DNA of 64,000 nucleotides from Lachnospiraceae bacterium (lineage in GTDB: Bacteria; Bacillota; Clostridia; Lachnospirales; Lachnospiraceae). The position numbers were made by a program, and so were the translations under genes. Positions 43,175 to 52,300 of this stretch are shown one piece after another. The notes beneath the pieces were generated by a model. That model was given only the letters and a program-made list of their open reading frames with translations. It was not told where the DNA came from and made no database searches. The stretch is taken from positions 129,791-193,790 of the forward strand of contig SVFM01000002.1 in NCBI GenBank assembly GCA_015056865.1, read 5' to 3'. Within the stretch, counting starts at the first letter, position 1, and every line of letters starts with the position of its first letter.

Positions 43175-44803
43175 TCAATGCTTATCTGGTATATTTTTCT
43201 TATGTTTTCTAATTCCACTCACGATTACATACAAAAGGATCAGTATCCAGGCTGCCGCCAGTGAGGCCAGCAGCACCACCGCCGTGGCAGGCATACTTCC
43301 CTGTTCTTCCTGTCCGCCTCCGGATAGTGACACTTGTCCGCTCCCTCTGTTCAATCGGTATAAAGATGCCATATTACGGTACAGATCCCAGATATAGGCC
43401 TCATCTACCACTTCTTTTCGGCGAATGGAATTGGTCACCTTTTCGATCATCTGCCCTGCCGCATCCCGCAAAGAGGTGGAACCGTTGAATACCGGAGTCA
43501 CAAAGGTATGGTCCACATTGTCCAATAACAATTTAGAAGCTTTGATCTTCACATCATAATACGTCTTATTATCTTCTCCGCTGCGTGCCAGATAATCCTG
43601 ATACGCCGCACTGCCCTGGGCCTTACCGGTAACCGGCACATAACCTTCCGTTCCTGCATAGGCAATCTGCACCTTGTCTGTCAGCAGATACTGGGCAAAC
43701 AGCCAGGAGGCCATCACTTCCTGTGGATCTTCTTTATTAAAGACACACACGGAAGGCCCCTGGGAGATCATCTTAGGATTGTCCGGATCAAACTGTGGTA
43801 TGGTCATGACCGCAGTTTCAAATTCTACCAGCTTGTCCTCGCTGATATCAGATAGCGGCGCATGGGTTCCCATCCAGCTGGCTCCTGCGGTAGAATCAAT
43901 GGCAAACACACATTGACCCGCATTCAGGAAATTGGCTGGATAGCCGGATATTTTAAAGGTGGAAAATGCGCCCTCCTTTGTAGCCTCTGCAATATCAAAA
44001 AGCAATTCCTCTGTGGTCTCATTAAAGATCTGTATCTCTCCACTGGCCGTAGAATAACCCGCATCCCTCTGGCGCAGCATCTGGATCATCATATTGTCTG
44101 TGGATTTATAAATGAAGGGGATCAATACATTCTGTCCGTTGAGCACATACGTACCGTCTGCATTTTTTGCGGCTGCCGCCTTGGAAACCTCCCACACAAA
44201 ATCCCAAGTCAACACTTCCGGCAAAGTATATCCCAGTTTCTCCACGTATGTTTTATTTACATAGCAGGCCTCTGTAGAGCGCATAAAGGGCATGGCATAA
44301 TAGGTGCCATCCAGCTTACACTCCTCCAAAAACTGAGGGATGATCTCCTCCTTCCCAGGAGACTCAAACCGCACTTCACTGCCCCCAAGTCCATATCTGC
44401 TATCCGCAAACAGCTGATCCAAGGGCACCACACAGCCTGTTCCGGTCAGATAGGTTGCAATATGATCCGGATAGGTGATACACACATTTGGTGTTGTATT
44501 GGTGGAAATATTGGTGATCACATCATTGTAGATCCTGCCATAATCCGTGTACAGACGCAGGTTTACCTTGATATTGGGATACAGCGTCTGAAAATCTTCA
44601 ATAGCCTGTTTATATATATTGGTCTGAGCCTTATTGGTATCATTTTTCGCCCAAAAGGTAATCTCGTACTCTCTGGAGGTATCAAACTCCTCCGGGATCT
44701 CAAAGGGCTCCATCCCTTTTGAACCATGACATCCGGTGAAGATCACTGCACACAAAGCCGCAAGTATCCAAACAAGACCCAACTTTCTTACTGCCTTCCT
44801 CAT
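43175..44803 (-). CDS. Extracellular sugar-binding lipoprotein of an ABC importer, with C-terminal membrane anchor
   Basis: 542 residues. N-terminal lipoprotein signal (AALCAVIFTGC), family 1 solute-binding domain (YEITFWAKNDTNKAQTNIYKQAIEDFQTLYPNIKVNLRLY, about 45-465). Unusual is a C-terminal transmembrane helix (AVVLLASLAAAWILILLYVIV) with a basic tail RKHKKNIPDKH. Normal binding lipoproteins are held by lipid alone. It overlaps the permease stop by four bases. Substrate unknown, probably an oligosaccharide. Confidence 0.85.
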   Translation of the reverse strand: MRKAVRKLGLVWILAALCAVIFTGCHGSKGMEPFEIPEEFDTSREYEITFWAKNDTNKAQTNIYKQAIEDFQTLYPNIKVNLRLYTDYGRIYNDVITNISTNTTPNVCITYPDHIATYLTGTGCVVPLDQLFADSRYGLGGSEVRFESPGKEEIIPQFLEECKLDGTYYAMPFMRSTEACYVNKTYVEKLGYTLPEVLTWDFVWEVSKAAAAKNADGTYVLNGQNVLIPFIYKSTDNMMIQMLRQRDAGYSTASGEIQIFNETTEELLFDIAEATKEGAFSTFKISGYPANFLNAGQCVFAIDSTAGASWMGTHAPLSDISEDKLVEFETAVMTIPQFDPDNPKMISQGPSVCVFNKEDPQEVMASWLFAQYLLTDKVQIAYAGTEGYVPVTGKAQGSAAYQDYLARSGEDNKTYYDVKIKASKLLLDNVDHTFVTPVFNGSTSLRDAAGQMIEKVTNSIRRKEVVDEAYIWDLYRNMASLYRLNRGSGQVSLSGGGQEEQGSMPATAVVLLASLAAAWILILLYVIVSGIRKHKKNIPDKH

Positions 44804-45675
44804 CCCTTGGTCCCTCCTCTGGCCACACCTTCCATGATCTTCTTTCGAAATACCAAAAACAAAATGATCAGAGGTACGGAAATTACTACTACCGCTGCCA
44901 TCATGGCCGGAATATTTTCCCGCCCGAAGCCACTCTCCCGGATTTCCTGAATACCGTTGGAAACCAGATAATATGCCTGTTCATCCGTGATTAACCGGGG
45001 CCACACGTAAGAATTCCAACACTCGATGACCTTCAATATGGTAATGGTCACAACCGTAGGCTTGCAGATCGGCACCAGCACCTTGAGCAGATATTTTAAG
45101 TCTGAAGTTCCATCCACTTTAGCCGCATAATACAACTGGTCCGGTATCTGGGCAAAATTTTCCTTCAATAAATAAATATAAAACACTGATGTGACCGAAG
45201 GCAAAATCAATCCCTGAAAGGTATTGCGCATATCCAGATTGGTAATGGTCACATAATTGGTAATGATCACCAGCTCAGAAGGGATCATCATGAGCGACAA
45301 AAACAGTGTAAATGCAATATTTTTCCCTCTAAAATCCAGTCTGGCAAAGGCAAAGGCGGCAAGCACTGTCACCACCAGCATAAGGGCTGTAGTCCCTACA
45401 GTAAAAAGCAATGTATTCAGGAAATACCTTGCCAGCGGCACTGCCGTAAATGCATCTAAATAATTCTGCAAAGTGGGCGACAGGGTAAAAAGCTTGGGAA
45501 CAAACTCTCCATTATAAGCACTATAGCTTTTAAGGGAAGTCAAGATCATCCAGTAAAAAGGGAACAACACCAATACGCCCCAAAAAACCAGCAAGGCATA
45601 CACCAAAGCCTTCGTCACTCGCCTGCGGGTGTTGACGGACTTTTCCAGTTTTAAATAATCAACCTTTTTTTCCAT
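44800..45675 (-). CDS. Sugar ABC transporter permease (MalG-like)
   Basis: 291 residues, about six helices. The EAA motif is YYAAKVDGTSDLKYLLKVLVPICKPT, which contacts the ATPase. N-terminal basic segment then VYALLVFWGVLVLFPFYWMILTSLKS, characteristic of MalG-type. Paired with the MalF-like permease 12 bases upstream. Confidence 0.92.
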   Translation of the reverse strand: MEKKVDYLKLEKSVNTRRRVTKALVYALLVFWGVLVLFPFYWMILTSLKSYSAYNGEFVPKLFTLSPTLQNYLDAFTAVPLARYFLNTLLFTVGTTALMLVVTVLAAFAFARLDFRGKNIAFTLFLSLMMIPSELVIITNYVTITNLDMRNTFQGLILPSVTSVFYIYLLKENFAQIPDQLYYAAKVDGTSDLKYLLKVLVPICKPTVVTITILKVIECWNSYVWPRLITDEQAYYLVSNGIQEIRESGFGRENIPAMMAAVVVISVPLIILFLVFRKKIMEGVARGGTKG

Positions 45676-45687
45676 AAGTCAGCCCCC

Positions 45688-46578
45688 TTAATAGTGTACA
45701 TGTTTCCTGCTCACCAGCAGATTGATACAGGTAATGGTCAATACGATAACAAACAGTATGATGGCTGCCGCAGAAGCATAGGACGGATAACCGCCACTGT
45801 TTCCGTAAAGCATATCGTACACATAACCCACAATCGTATTCATCTCCGCTGCATTCAGGTCTGTGCCAAACAAGGCTACTGCATCACTGTAGGCCTTGAA
45901 GGCACCGATAAACCCTGTAATAATCAGGTAAAACATCATGGGAGAGATCATGGGCAACGTAATCTTTGTAAAGACTCTCAGCTTGGATGTGCCGTCCACT
46001 CTGGCCGCCTTGTAATACTCCTCATTCACGGAGGAAAGAGCACTGGTCAGCACCAATATCTTAAAAGGCATGACCACCCAGACCGTATAAAAGCACAACA
46101 CAAACATCTTGGCCCAGTACGGTCCCCCAATAAAGTCAATGGCTGAGCCGCCAAACCAGCTGATGATCAAATTTGCCAGACCGTCAGTGTATGGCGTCTT
46201 TTTAAACAGGATCATAAATACCAGCCCTACCGCCAGCGTATTGGTCACGTAAGGCAAAAAATATATGGTCTGAAACAGCTCTCTCAGCCGCTTAATAGAG
46301 CTTAGCGCCACAGAAATCAGCAATGCGATCCCGGTGGAAACAGGCACTGTGAAAATTACCAGAATAAAAGTATTCTTTACCGCCTGCAAAAAATAGGGGT
46401 CCCTCAAGACGTAGGAATAGTTGTTCCATCCAATCCCAAAATGTGTCTGGGAGGCAAAATTATACCCCTCCTCAAAGGAATAAATTAATACATCTATGAG
46501 GGGATATACCATAAAAAGGCCCAGAAAAAGAATTGCCGGTAACAAGTATAGCCAGCCCTTCATACTTTTTTTATCCAT
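45688..46578 (-). CDS. Sugar ABC transporter permease (MalF-like)
   Basis: 296 residues, six helices. N-terminal WLYLLPAILFLGLFMVYPLIDVLIYSF and EAA motif YYKAARVDGTSKLRVFTKITLPMISP. First permease after the ATPase gene (14-base gap). Confidence 0.92.
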   Translation of the reverse strand: MDKKSMKGWLYLLPAILFLGLFMVYPLIDVLIYSFEEGYNFASQTHFGIGWNNYSYVLRDPYFLQAVKNTFILVIFTVPVSTGIALLISVALSSIKRLRELFQTIYFLPYVTNTLAVGLVFMILFKKTPYTDGLANLIISWFGGSAIDFIGGPYWAKMFVLCFYTVWVVMPFKILVLTSALSSVNEEYYKAARVDGTSKLRVFTKITLPMISPMMFYLIITGFIGAFKAYSDAVALFGTDLNAAEMNTIVGYVYDMLYGNSGGYPSYASAAAIILFVIVLTITCINLLVSRKHVHY

Positions 46579-46592
46579 TGTCCCAATCTCCT

Positions 46593-47699
46593 CTATTGAT
46601 CCAGTTCATAATAGATTCTCTCTTCGGTGTCCCTGCCAAACACAAACACCTTGCCCGGTTTCAAAGAGAACCTAACAAACTCCGCTGCCACATCCACCTT
46701 GCTCTCCGCATTGATGATCGCCCGGACCTGGGACTCCTGTGCTGCTTCATGGGACGATACCAGACTGATGTCTCTCCCCATCACTTCCACGCCATGTAAT
46801 CTGCAGCATAACGTCCCTTCCTCATCCGGTACAAATCCCTCCGGACGGATGCCCACATATACCTCCTGATCCGCAATCCCTTTCACTTTCCACAATACAT
46901 CCTGCCCTATGCACAGTCTGCCTTCCCTGATCTTCCCCTGAAAAACATTGATAGGTGGTGTCCCCAGAAACTTTGCCACAAACAGGTTTGCCGGATCATC
47001 ATAAACCTCCTGGGGTCTGCCGGTCTGCTGCACCACTCCGGCCTTCATGACCACGATCACATCGGATATGCTCATAGCCTCCTCCTGATCATGGGTTACA
47101 AAAACCGTAGTGATCCCCGTCTCTCTCTGGATCCTCCGGATCTCTTCCCTGGTCTGTAACCGCAGCCTGGCGTCCAGATTGGACAAGGGCTCATCCATTA
47201 ACAATATGCGAGGCATTTTTACCAGTGCCCGGGCAATAGCCACCCGCTGCTGCTGTCCGCCGGAAAGTTCCCCGGGCTTTCGCTCCATCAGCTCATCAAT
47301 CTGAACCAACTTGGCCACCTGGTAGGCCTTCTTTTGCATTTCTTCCTTGGAAAGCTTGTCCTTCCCTTTCAGATTTTCCAGCGGAAACACTATATTTTGC
47401 ATAACGGTCAAATGAGGATAAAGCGCATAATTCTGAAATACCATGCCAACGCCTCTGTTCTCCGCCGGCAGATCGGTCACATCATCCTCACCAAAGTATA
47501 TTCTGCCGGACGTGGGTTTCAAAAGGCCGCACAACAAATTAAGGGCTGTACTCTTTCCACAGCCGGAGGGTCCAAGCAGTCCCACCAGCTTACCATTCGG
47601 TATCTCAAAGCTAAAATCATTGACCGCAACAACCTCATCCTTCACATGCTTTCCCCGTGCCGGAAATTTTTTTGTAAGATTTTGCAATACTACTTTCAT
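46593..47699 (-). CDS. Sugar ABC transporter ATP-binding protein (MsmX/UgpC-type)
   Basis: 368 residues: Walker [11 protein letters not shown]-loop [11 protein letters not shown], signature [15 protein letters not shown], Walker [12 protein letters not shown], switch [11 protein letters not shown], and a C-terminal MalK-like OB domain (about 240-368). Such ATPases often serve several importers; here it leads its own operon: ATPase, MalF-like, MalG-like, binding protein. Confidence 0.93.
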   Translation of the reverse strand: MKVVLQNLTKKFPARGKHVKDEVVAVNDFSFEIPNGKLVGLLGPSGCGKSTALNLLCGLLKPTSGRIYFGEDDVTDLPAENRGVGMVFQNYALYPHLTVMQNIVFPLENLKGKDKLSKEEMQKKAYQVAKLVQIDELMERKPGELSGGQQQRVAIARALVKMPRILLMDEPLSNLDARLRLQTREEIRRIQRETGITTVFVTHDQEEAMSISDVIVVMKAGVVQQTGRPQEVYDDPANLFVAKFLGTPPINVFQGKIREGRLCIGQDVLWKVKGIADQEVYVGIRPEGFVPDEEGTLCCRLHGVEVMGRDISLVSSHEAAQESQVRAIINAESKVDVAAEFVRFSLKPGKVFVFGRDTEERIYYELDQ

Positions 47700-47744
47700 A
47701 ACTGATCTCCACGCCTTTCTGCGATTGTTTCCAAATATACCATA

Positions 47745-47773
47745 ATTTTAGACCATACCCGATTGCAAGTCAA
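47745..47773 (-). promoter_or_regulatory. Promoter of the sugar ABC operon
   Basis: TTGACT (47773-47768), 17-base spacer, TAAAAT (47750-47745) on the minus strand. It overlaps the last codons of the upstream MATE gene. Confidence 0.7.
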
Positions 47774-49098
47774 TGTCCAACGCGCCACTTTCCCCTTAAA
47801 TACAGATAAACACCCACTCCTGCATCAAACACCCAGGACATCACCCACCCCACATAGATCCCATGGATCCCCAAAGGTCCGATCAAAAGCAGACTGATCA
47901 CAATTCTTGCCAGAGAACCTGCCACCGTGGCAATGAGCAAGGCCTTCATTCGGGCAATTCCCCGGAAGAAATTGTGGAACAAGTTGGCAAATACATTTAA
48001 AAAGATAAATGGCAGGTAGTACTTCAAAAATAAAACAGTATACTCCACGGAGAGGCCCGGCGCATCCTCCTTGTAGAACAGACCCGACACCGTCTCCGGC
48101 AAACACACGCACACACCCAATACAGGCAGGACAAACAGCAGGCTCTGGATCACGCCTACCCTCATCCCCTTTCTGAAATTATGATACTTCTTTGCACCGT
48201 AACACTGGGCAATATAATTCCCCACCGTCTTAGAAGAATTCTGATAGATGGAAGCATTGATCTCATAAATCCTTAAAGTAACCGTATAACTTGCTGACGC
48301 CGCACTGCCGATTCCATTCACCATAGGGGAGAGCACCATGGAAGAAAAGTACATAACCGACTGCTGGATCATGGTGGAAAAGGAATAATGCCAGGTCTCC
48401 TTCAAGACCTGAAGATCATACCTTGCCTTTTGCCCGCCAAGTCCCAACTGTCTGAAATATCCGGCCAGCTTCAGACAATAACACAGCGCCACTATACACG
48501 CAGAAAGTACTGTGGACAGTGCCATGCCCTCCACACCCATTCCCAGCACCATAACAGTGAAGAAATTCCCTCCAATATTGCAAATAGCCGATATGAATGA
48601 CATGTAAAAAGGAAACGCTCCATCCCCCATGGCATTAAACACAAAAATAATGTTTACATTGAACAAAACCGCAACCTTTCCCAGCATGCTGATGGTAAAA
48701 TATCTGTCCGCCTCACGTAGAATATCTGTATCAATCTGCAGCAAGGAATACAGCGGTTCCTTACATATCAAAATCACTGCACTGATCAGAACAAGAATTC
48801 CGGAAAGCATGATCATGTTATTCAGGACCATCTGCTTTAATCGATAAAACTTTCCGGATCCAAACAGATTGGCTGCATAAATCCCCACGCCTCCCCCGTA
48901 TCCCCAGAATATGGAATTTAAGAAGGTCTCAAAAGGTGAAACCGCCCCTATTGCCGCAAGCGCACTCTCCCCGATCAGTTTTCCTGCGATCACTGTATTG
49001 ATAATAGAATATCCCTGGGACAATACACTGGACAGCACCATGGGAATGGCAAACAAGAGAAAGTTTTTATAAAGATTACCCTTGGTCAAATCTTTCAT
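47770..49098 (-). CDS. MATE family efflux protein, second copy
   Basis: 442-residue 12-helix antiporter: NLYKNFLLFAIPMVLSSVLSQGYSIINTVIAGKLIGESALAAIGAV at the start, and half-repeat around NSSKTVGNYIAQCYGAKKYHNFRKG. ATG 49098 has AGGAGG 6 bases upstream; the longer frame (49116) includes that site. Only distantly similar to the 34-kb MATE protein. Divergent from a DeoR regulator with overlapping promoters. Confidence 0.9.
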   Translation of the reverse strand: MKDLTKGNLYKNFLLFAIPMVLSSVLSQGYSIINTVIAGKLIGESALAAIGAVSPFETFLNSIFWGYGGGVGIYAANLFGSGKFYRLKQMVLNNMIMLSGILVLISAVILICKEPLYSLLQIDTDILREADRYFTISMLGKVAVLFNVNIIFVFNAMGDGAFPFYMSFISAICNIGGNFFTVMVLGMGVEGMALSTVLSACIVALCYCLKLAGYFRQLGLGGQKARYDLQVLKETWHYSFSTMIQQSVMYFSSMVLSPMVNGIGSAASASYTVTLRIYEINASIYQNSSKTVGNYIAQCYGAKKYHNFRKGMRVGVIQSLLFVLPVLGVCVCLPETVSGLFYKEDAPGLSVEYTVLFLKYYLPFIFLNVFANLFHNFFRGIARMKALLIATVAGSLARIVISLLLIGPLGIHGIYVGWVMSWVFDAGVGVYLYLRGKWRVGH

Positions 49099-49109
49099 AT
49101 CAGACCTCC

Positions 49110-49138
49110 TTGACATCTGGCTTTACAACTTATATCAT
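49110..49138 (+). promoter_or_regulatory. Promoter of the DeoR regulator gene
   Basis: TTGACA (49110-49115), 17-base spacer, TATCAT (49133-49138). The -35 box lies at the MATE ribosome-binding site and the -10 box overlaps the MATE -10 box. Confidence 0.65.
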
Positions 49139-49164
49139 TATATAAAAATCTCATATTTTTTCAA
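49137..49164 (-). promoter_or_regulatory. Promoter of the second MATE gene
   Basis: TTGAAA (49164-49159), 16-base spacer, TATAAT (49142-49137) on the minus strand. Shares two bases with the -10 box of the opposing deoR-type promoter. Confidence 0.7.
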
Positions 49165-49218
49165 TACACGGTTGCTTTATTGAAGATTTATCATTTTTTC
49201 TCAAAACGGAGGATTATA

Positions 49219-49980
49219 ATGCCTAAGAAAAGAATCGACATGATATTAGATATTTTAAATGAACAGGGCTATGTGACGGTCAAATATTTGACCGAGCAGC
49301 TCCACTTCAGTACCGCCACCATCAACCGGGACTTAAACCTTCTGCAAAAGCAGCAGCTGATCCACAGACATTACGGTGGTGCAGAACTGGTGAAAGCCCA
49401 GAGCACACCACTGGTATTTCGGTACCATAAAATGCGGCCGGTAAAAAAACTTATTGGCAAGAAAGCAGCTGAACTGATCAAAGACGGACAGACCATTTTT
49501 ATTGACGCCTCTACCACCGCCCAGTGCCTTGCTCCCTATATCACAAACCTAAAACATCTTACCGTCATCACCAACAACATGACCCTGGCTTCCCACTTAA
49601 GCGAACACAACATTAACTGCATCTGTCTGGGCGGACGTATTGTAGAGGTACCCTTTATGCTGGGCGGTATCGACACGGAAACCCAGGCCCGCAGCTACAC
49701 TGCAGATATCATGTTTTTTTCTACCAGCGGCATCTCAGAAAGCGGTAAGATTTATGACGATGACACCTATCTGAATCTTCACCGGATCATGACCGAAAAT
49801 TCCAAACAGGTCGTATATCTGGCGGATCACAACAAACTGAACGTACATACCGGCCGCATCCTATTTGACCTATCCGGTGTAGATGCCATTGTAACAGACC
49901 ATGTATTCAAGTCAGAAACTATGGAAAAATTCCACCGCACTAAATTTATCACAGTGGAAACACCCAAAACACAGAGATGA
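49219..49980 (+). CDS. DeoR/GlpR family transcriptional regulator
   Basis: 253 residues. N-terminal winged helix (RIDMILDILNEQGYVTVKYLTEQLHFSTATINRDLNLLQKQQLIHRHYGGA) and a C-terminal DeoR sensor of the sugar-isomerase-like fold (DGQTIFIDASTTAQCLAPYI). Usually represses sugar-phosphate-responsive genes. GGAGG lies before ATG 49219. It probably controls itself and the divergent MATE gene. Confidence 0.9.
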   Translation: MPKKRIDMILDILNEQGYVTVKYLTEQLHFSTATINRDLNLLQKQQLIHRHYGGAELVKAQSTPLVFRYHKMRPVKKLIGKKAAELIKDGQTIFIDASTTAQCLAPYITNLKHLTVITNNMTLASHLSEHNINCICLGGRIVEVPFMLGGIDTETQARSYTADIMFFSTSGISESGKIYDDDTYLNLHRIMTENSKQVVYLADHNKLNVHTGRILFDLSGVDAIVTDHVFKSETMEKFHRTKFITVETPKTQR

Positions 49981-50026
49981 AAATCCCCGGCAGCCTCACA
50001 AAGGTCCGCCGGGGATTTTCCCTTTT
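49979..50026. terminator. Bidirectional terminator between the DeoR gene and the zinc-ribbon gene
   Basis: 13-bp perfect stem GAAAATCCCCGGC / GCCGGGGATTTTC (49979-49991, 50008-50020) with 16-base loop, ending CCTTTT on plus. Confidence 0.85.
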
Positions 50027-52190
50027 AGTTCAAATATTTATAAGTACTTCCAACATATTCGCTGCACCAGAAATTGTTCACATCCCGGGTAATCCGTCTT
50101 GCCTCTTTTCCATCATAGATATACAGATCCTGACCATTGATAAATACCACGGTATTCTCATCGCAGAAATCTACAGAGTACATATCTACATCATCCTCGA
50201 TCTTGGCGGCTTTACCTTTTTTATCCAGCAAGGAGAATTCACCGCTACGATTGTAGGAATACTCTCTTGCCATTTCCACATCGGAAAGTGTGTAAACCTT
50301 CTCGCCAACCATGTATACAACGGAAACATCGGAAGCAATCTCCGTGCACTTACCATCACGATAGCTCATCAGATCCCCTTCCATTTTTTCCATATCAACA
50401 TTGGTAAAGAAGTAAAGGGTCTCCTCCGCGTGATTCAGGGAAAGATTTCTATATTCATCAGTAATCTCCTCCCCATTGACCAGTACATTATCCCGAACAG
50501 TGTATGCATAAAGATAAGAATCCTCTCCATCGTAAAGTGTCAGGATCACACTTTCATCATTCAGTTCATATACGCTGGATACCTGGAATTCTTCTTCCTC
50601 CAGATCCAGAACACTTTCTACGCCGCCGATGTTCTGATAATAAACCCGCCTGGTTTCTTCCTGGCTATCCATCAAGTCGTACACCTGATATGCATATTCC
50701 AGTTCGCTCACATCTGCAACCTTATCGGTGATAACCTCATCCGTTTTTTCATACACAAAAATATCACTGTAGTACCCACTTTTGATATTCAGGGCACGCT
50801 TGGCAATTTCTTTGCTTTCACCATCCTCATACACGTAGAGGGAATAATAGCTGTTGGTAGAAGTGATGTTCTTTAATTCCTGGGCAATGGTTTTGCGCTG
50901 TTCAATGGCATACCACTCGTTATAAGCTGTCTCATACTCAGCGTAGGCTGCTGCATAGAGATCTTCCGCCATTGCATATGCAACGTCCACATCACTCATA
51001 TCCGGATAGCTTTCAAAGTCCAGATAATATTTGATCCGGGAATAAGACTCATAATAAATACGACCGTTCTCATCCTCATAAAGGCCATACCACGGCGTAT
51101 AATCATTGCCTTTATCCGGCATGGCAGGCTCTGTCAGCGTACTTGCCGCATCACTGGCTTCCTGATCATAAGTCACATAATCAAACAGAGAGTAGGTTTC
51201 CTCCTGATATACGGTATAATAGAAAGAAACTTTTTCATCTTCCACAGTGCAATCCAACAAGGAAGCTACACCCTCCACCAGCTTTTCTTCCTTACCGTCA
51301 ACCGCTTTTGAATAAATCGTATAAATGCTTCTGTCATCCACATATTCCTCACGGCTGTACAATAAGACATCGTCCTGATATGAATTATAAATATTGTCAG
51401 CATCTTCTACTAACAATTCCTCTTTCCCTTCTCCGTCTAAGGTCGTGCGGTATAAACACTCTGTATAATCTTCATAATTGCGCTCTATGTAATAGACATA
51501 TTTCTCGTCTGCATCCACACCGCCGAAAGAAGTATAATCTTTGGCAATCCTCTCAGATTCTTTTCCGTCAAATACAAATAGTTCCGAACCACCTACATCC
51601 CTGGTTTCATAAAGAAGATTTCCGTTTTCCAATATTCTAAGAAGATAAGGATACACGTCCTTGTCAATTTTTTCCGGTCGTTCGCCCTTCTTACCAATCT
51701 TGGAGATCTGCATACGGTACAAGGTACCTGTATATTGGTTTTCTAATTCAGATACAAAATAAACATACTTTCCATCTTGACTAAACAAGAGGTATTCGGC
51801 CCCTTCATCATCGATTTCCACCGCTTCTGTCTTTTCACTTAAATTCTTTAAAAACATCAGCTCGCCATCCTCGGTGGTGTATGCCATCATAACATCATCA
51901 GAGCCTTTCAAAAGCAGAAGGCATCCCAGGATCACAGCGATCACAACCAGTCCCGCAGCCCCAAGAATGATGGGCAACAGGAATCCCCGTTTCTTCTTCG
52001 GTGCTGCCACAGGCGCAGCAGGTGGCACAGGTGCAACGGCTACCGGCGCAGGTGCAACGGGCTCAGCTGCTACCGGTGCAGGTGCGGGTGCAACAGGCTC
52101 AGTTACCGAAACTTCCGGCTGCTTGGCACCACAGTGAAAGCAAAACTTACTGCCATCTTCTAAATTTTGTTTACAATTAGGACAAATCAT
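50025..52190 (-). CDS. Zinc-ribbon, Pro/Ala-linker, membrane-anchored beta-propeller-like surface protein
   Basis: 721 residues, function not recognised. Layout: N-terminal zinc ribbon with CPNC and CFHC pairs (about 2-20), a Pro-Ala-Val-rich linker (about 30-65), KKKRGF then a transmembrane helix (about 71-95), and an extracellular domain of about 620 residues with repeated YVYFV..., L-Y-R, DGK and acidic stretches suggesting a propeller. Acidic content (DDEG, EEE) is high. ATG 52190 is preferred over 52199 for spacing from AGAGG. It could be a membrane sensor with a cytoplasmic zinc-binding head. Confidence 0.7.
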   Translation of the reverse strand: MICPNCKQNLEDGSKFCFHCGAKQPEVSVTEPVAPAPAPVAAEPVAPAPVAVAPVPPAAPVAAPKKKRGFLLPIILGAAGLVVIAVILGCLLLLKGSDDVMMAYTTEDGELMFLKNLSEKTEAVEIDDEGAEYLLFSQDGKYVYFVSELENQYTGTLYRMQISKIGKKGERPEKIDKDVYPYLLRILENGNLLYETRDVGGSELFVFDGKESERIAKDYTSFGGVDADEKYVYYIERNYEDYTECLYRTTLDGEGKEELLVEDADNIYNSYQDDVLLYSREEYVDDRSIYTIYSKAVDGKEEKLVEGVASLLDCTVEDEKVSFYYTVYQEETYSLFDYVTYDQEASDAASTLTEPAMPDKGNDYTPWYGLYEDENGRIYYESYSRIKYYLDFESYPDMSDVDVAYAMAEDLYAAAYAEYETAYNEWYAIEQRKTIAQELKNITSTNSYYSLYVYEDGESKEIAKRALNIKSGYYSDIFVYEKTDEVITDKVADVSELEYAYQVYDLMDSQEETRRVYYQNIGGVESVLDLEEEEFQVSSVYELNDESVILTLYDGEDSYLYAYTVRDNVLVNGEEITDEYRNLSLNHAEETLYFFTNVDMEKMEGDLMSYRDGKCTEIASDVSVVYMVGEKVYTLSDVEMAREYSYNRSGEFSLLDKKGKAAKIEDDVDMYSVDFCDENTVVFINGQDLYIYDGKEARRITRDVNNFWCSEYVGSTYKYLN

Positions 52191-52300
52191 TTGTAACATC
52201 CTCTCTTTCCTTGCGCAACTCTAAAGAATATGCGCATACTTCAAATCATATACCACATATCAAAATAAATCAATCAAAAAATCAAAACTCCCTTCAAAGC

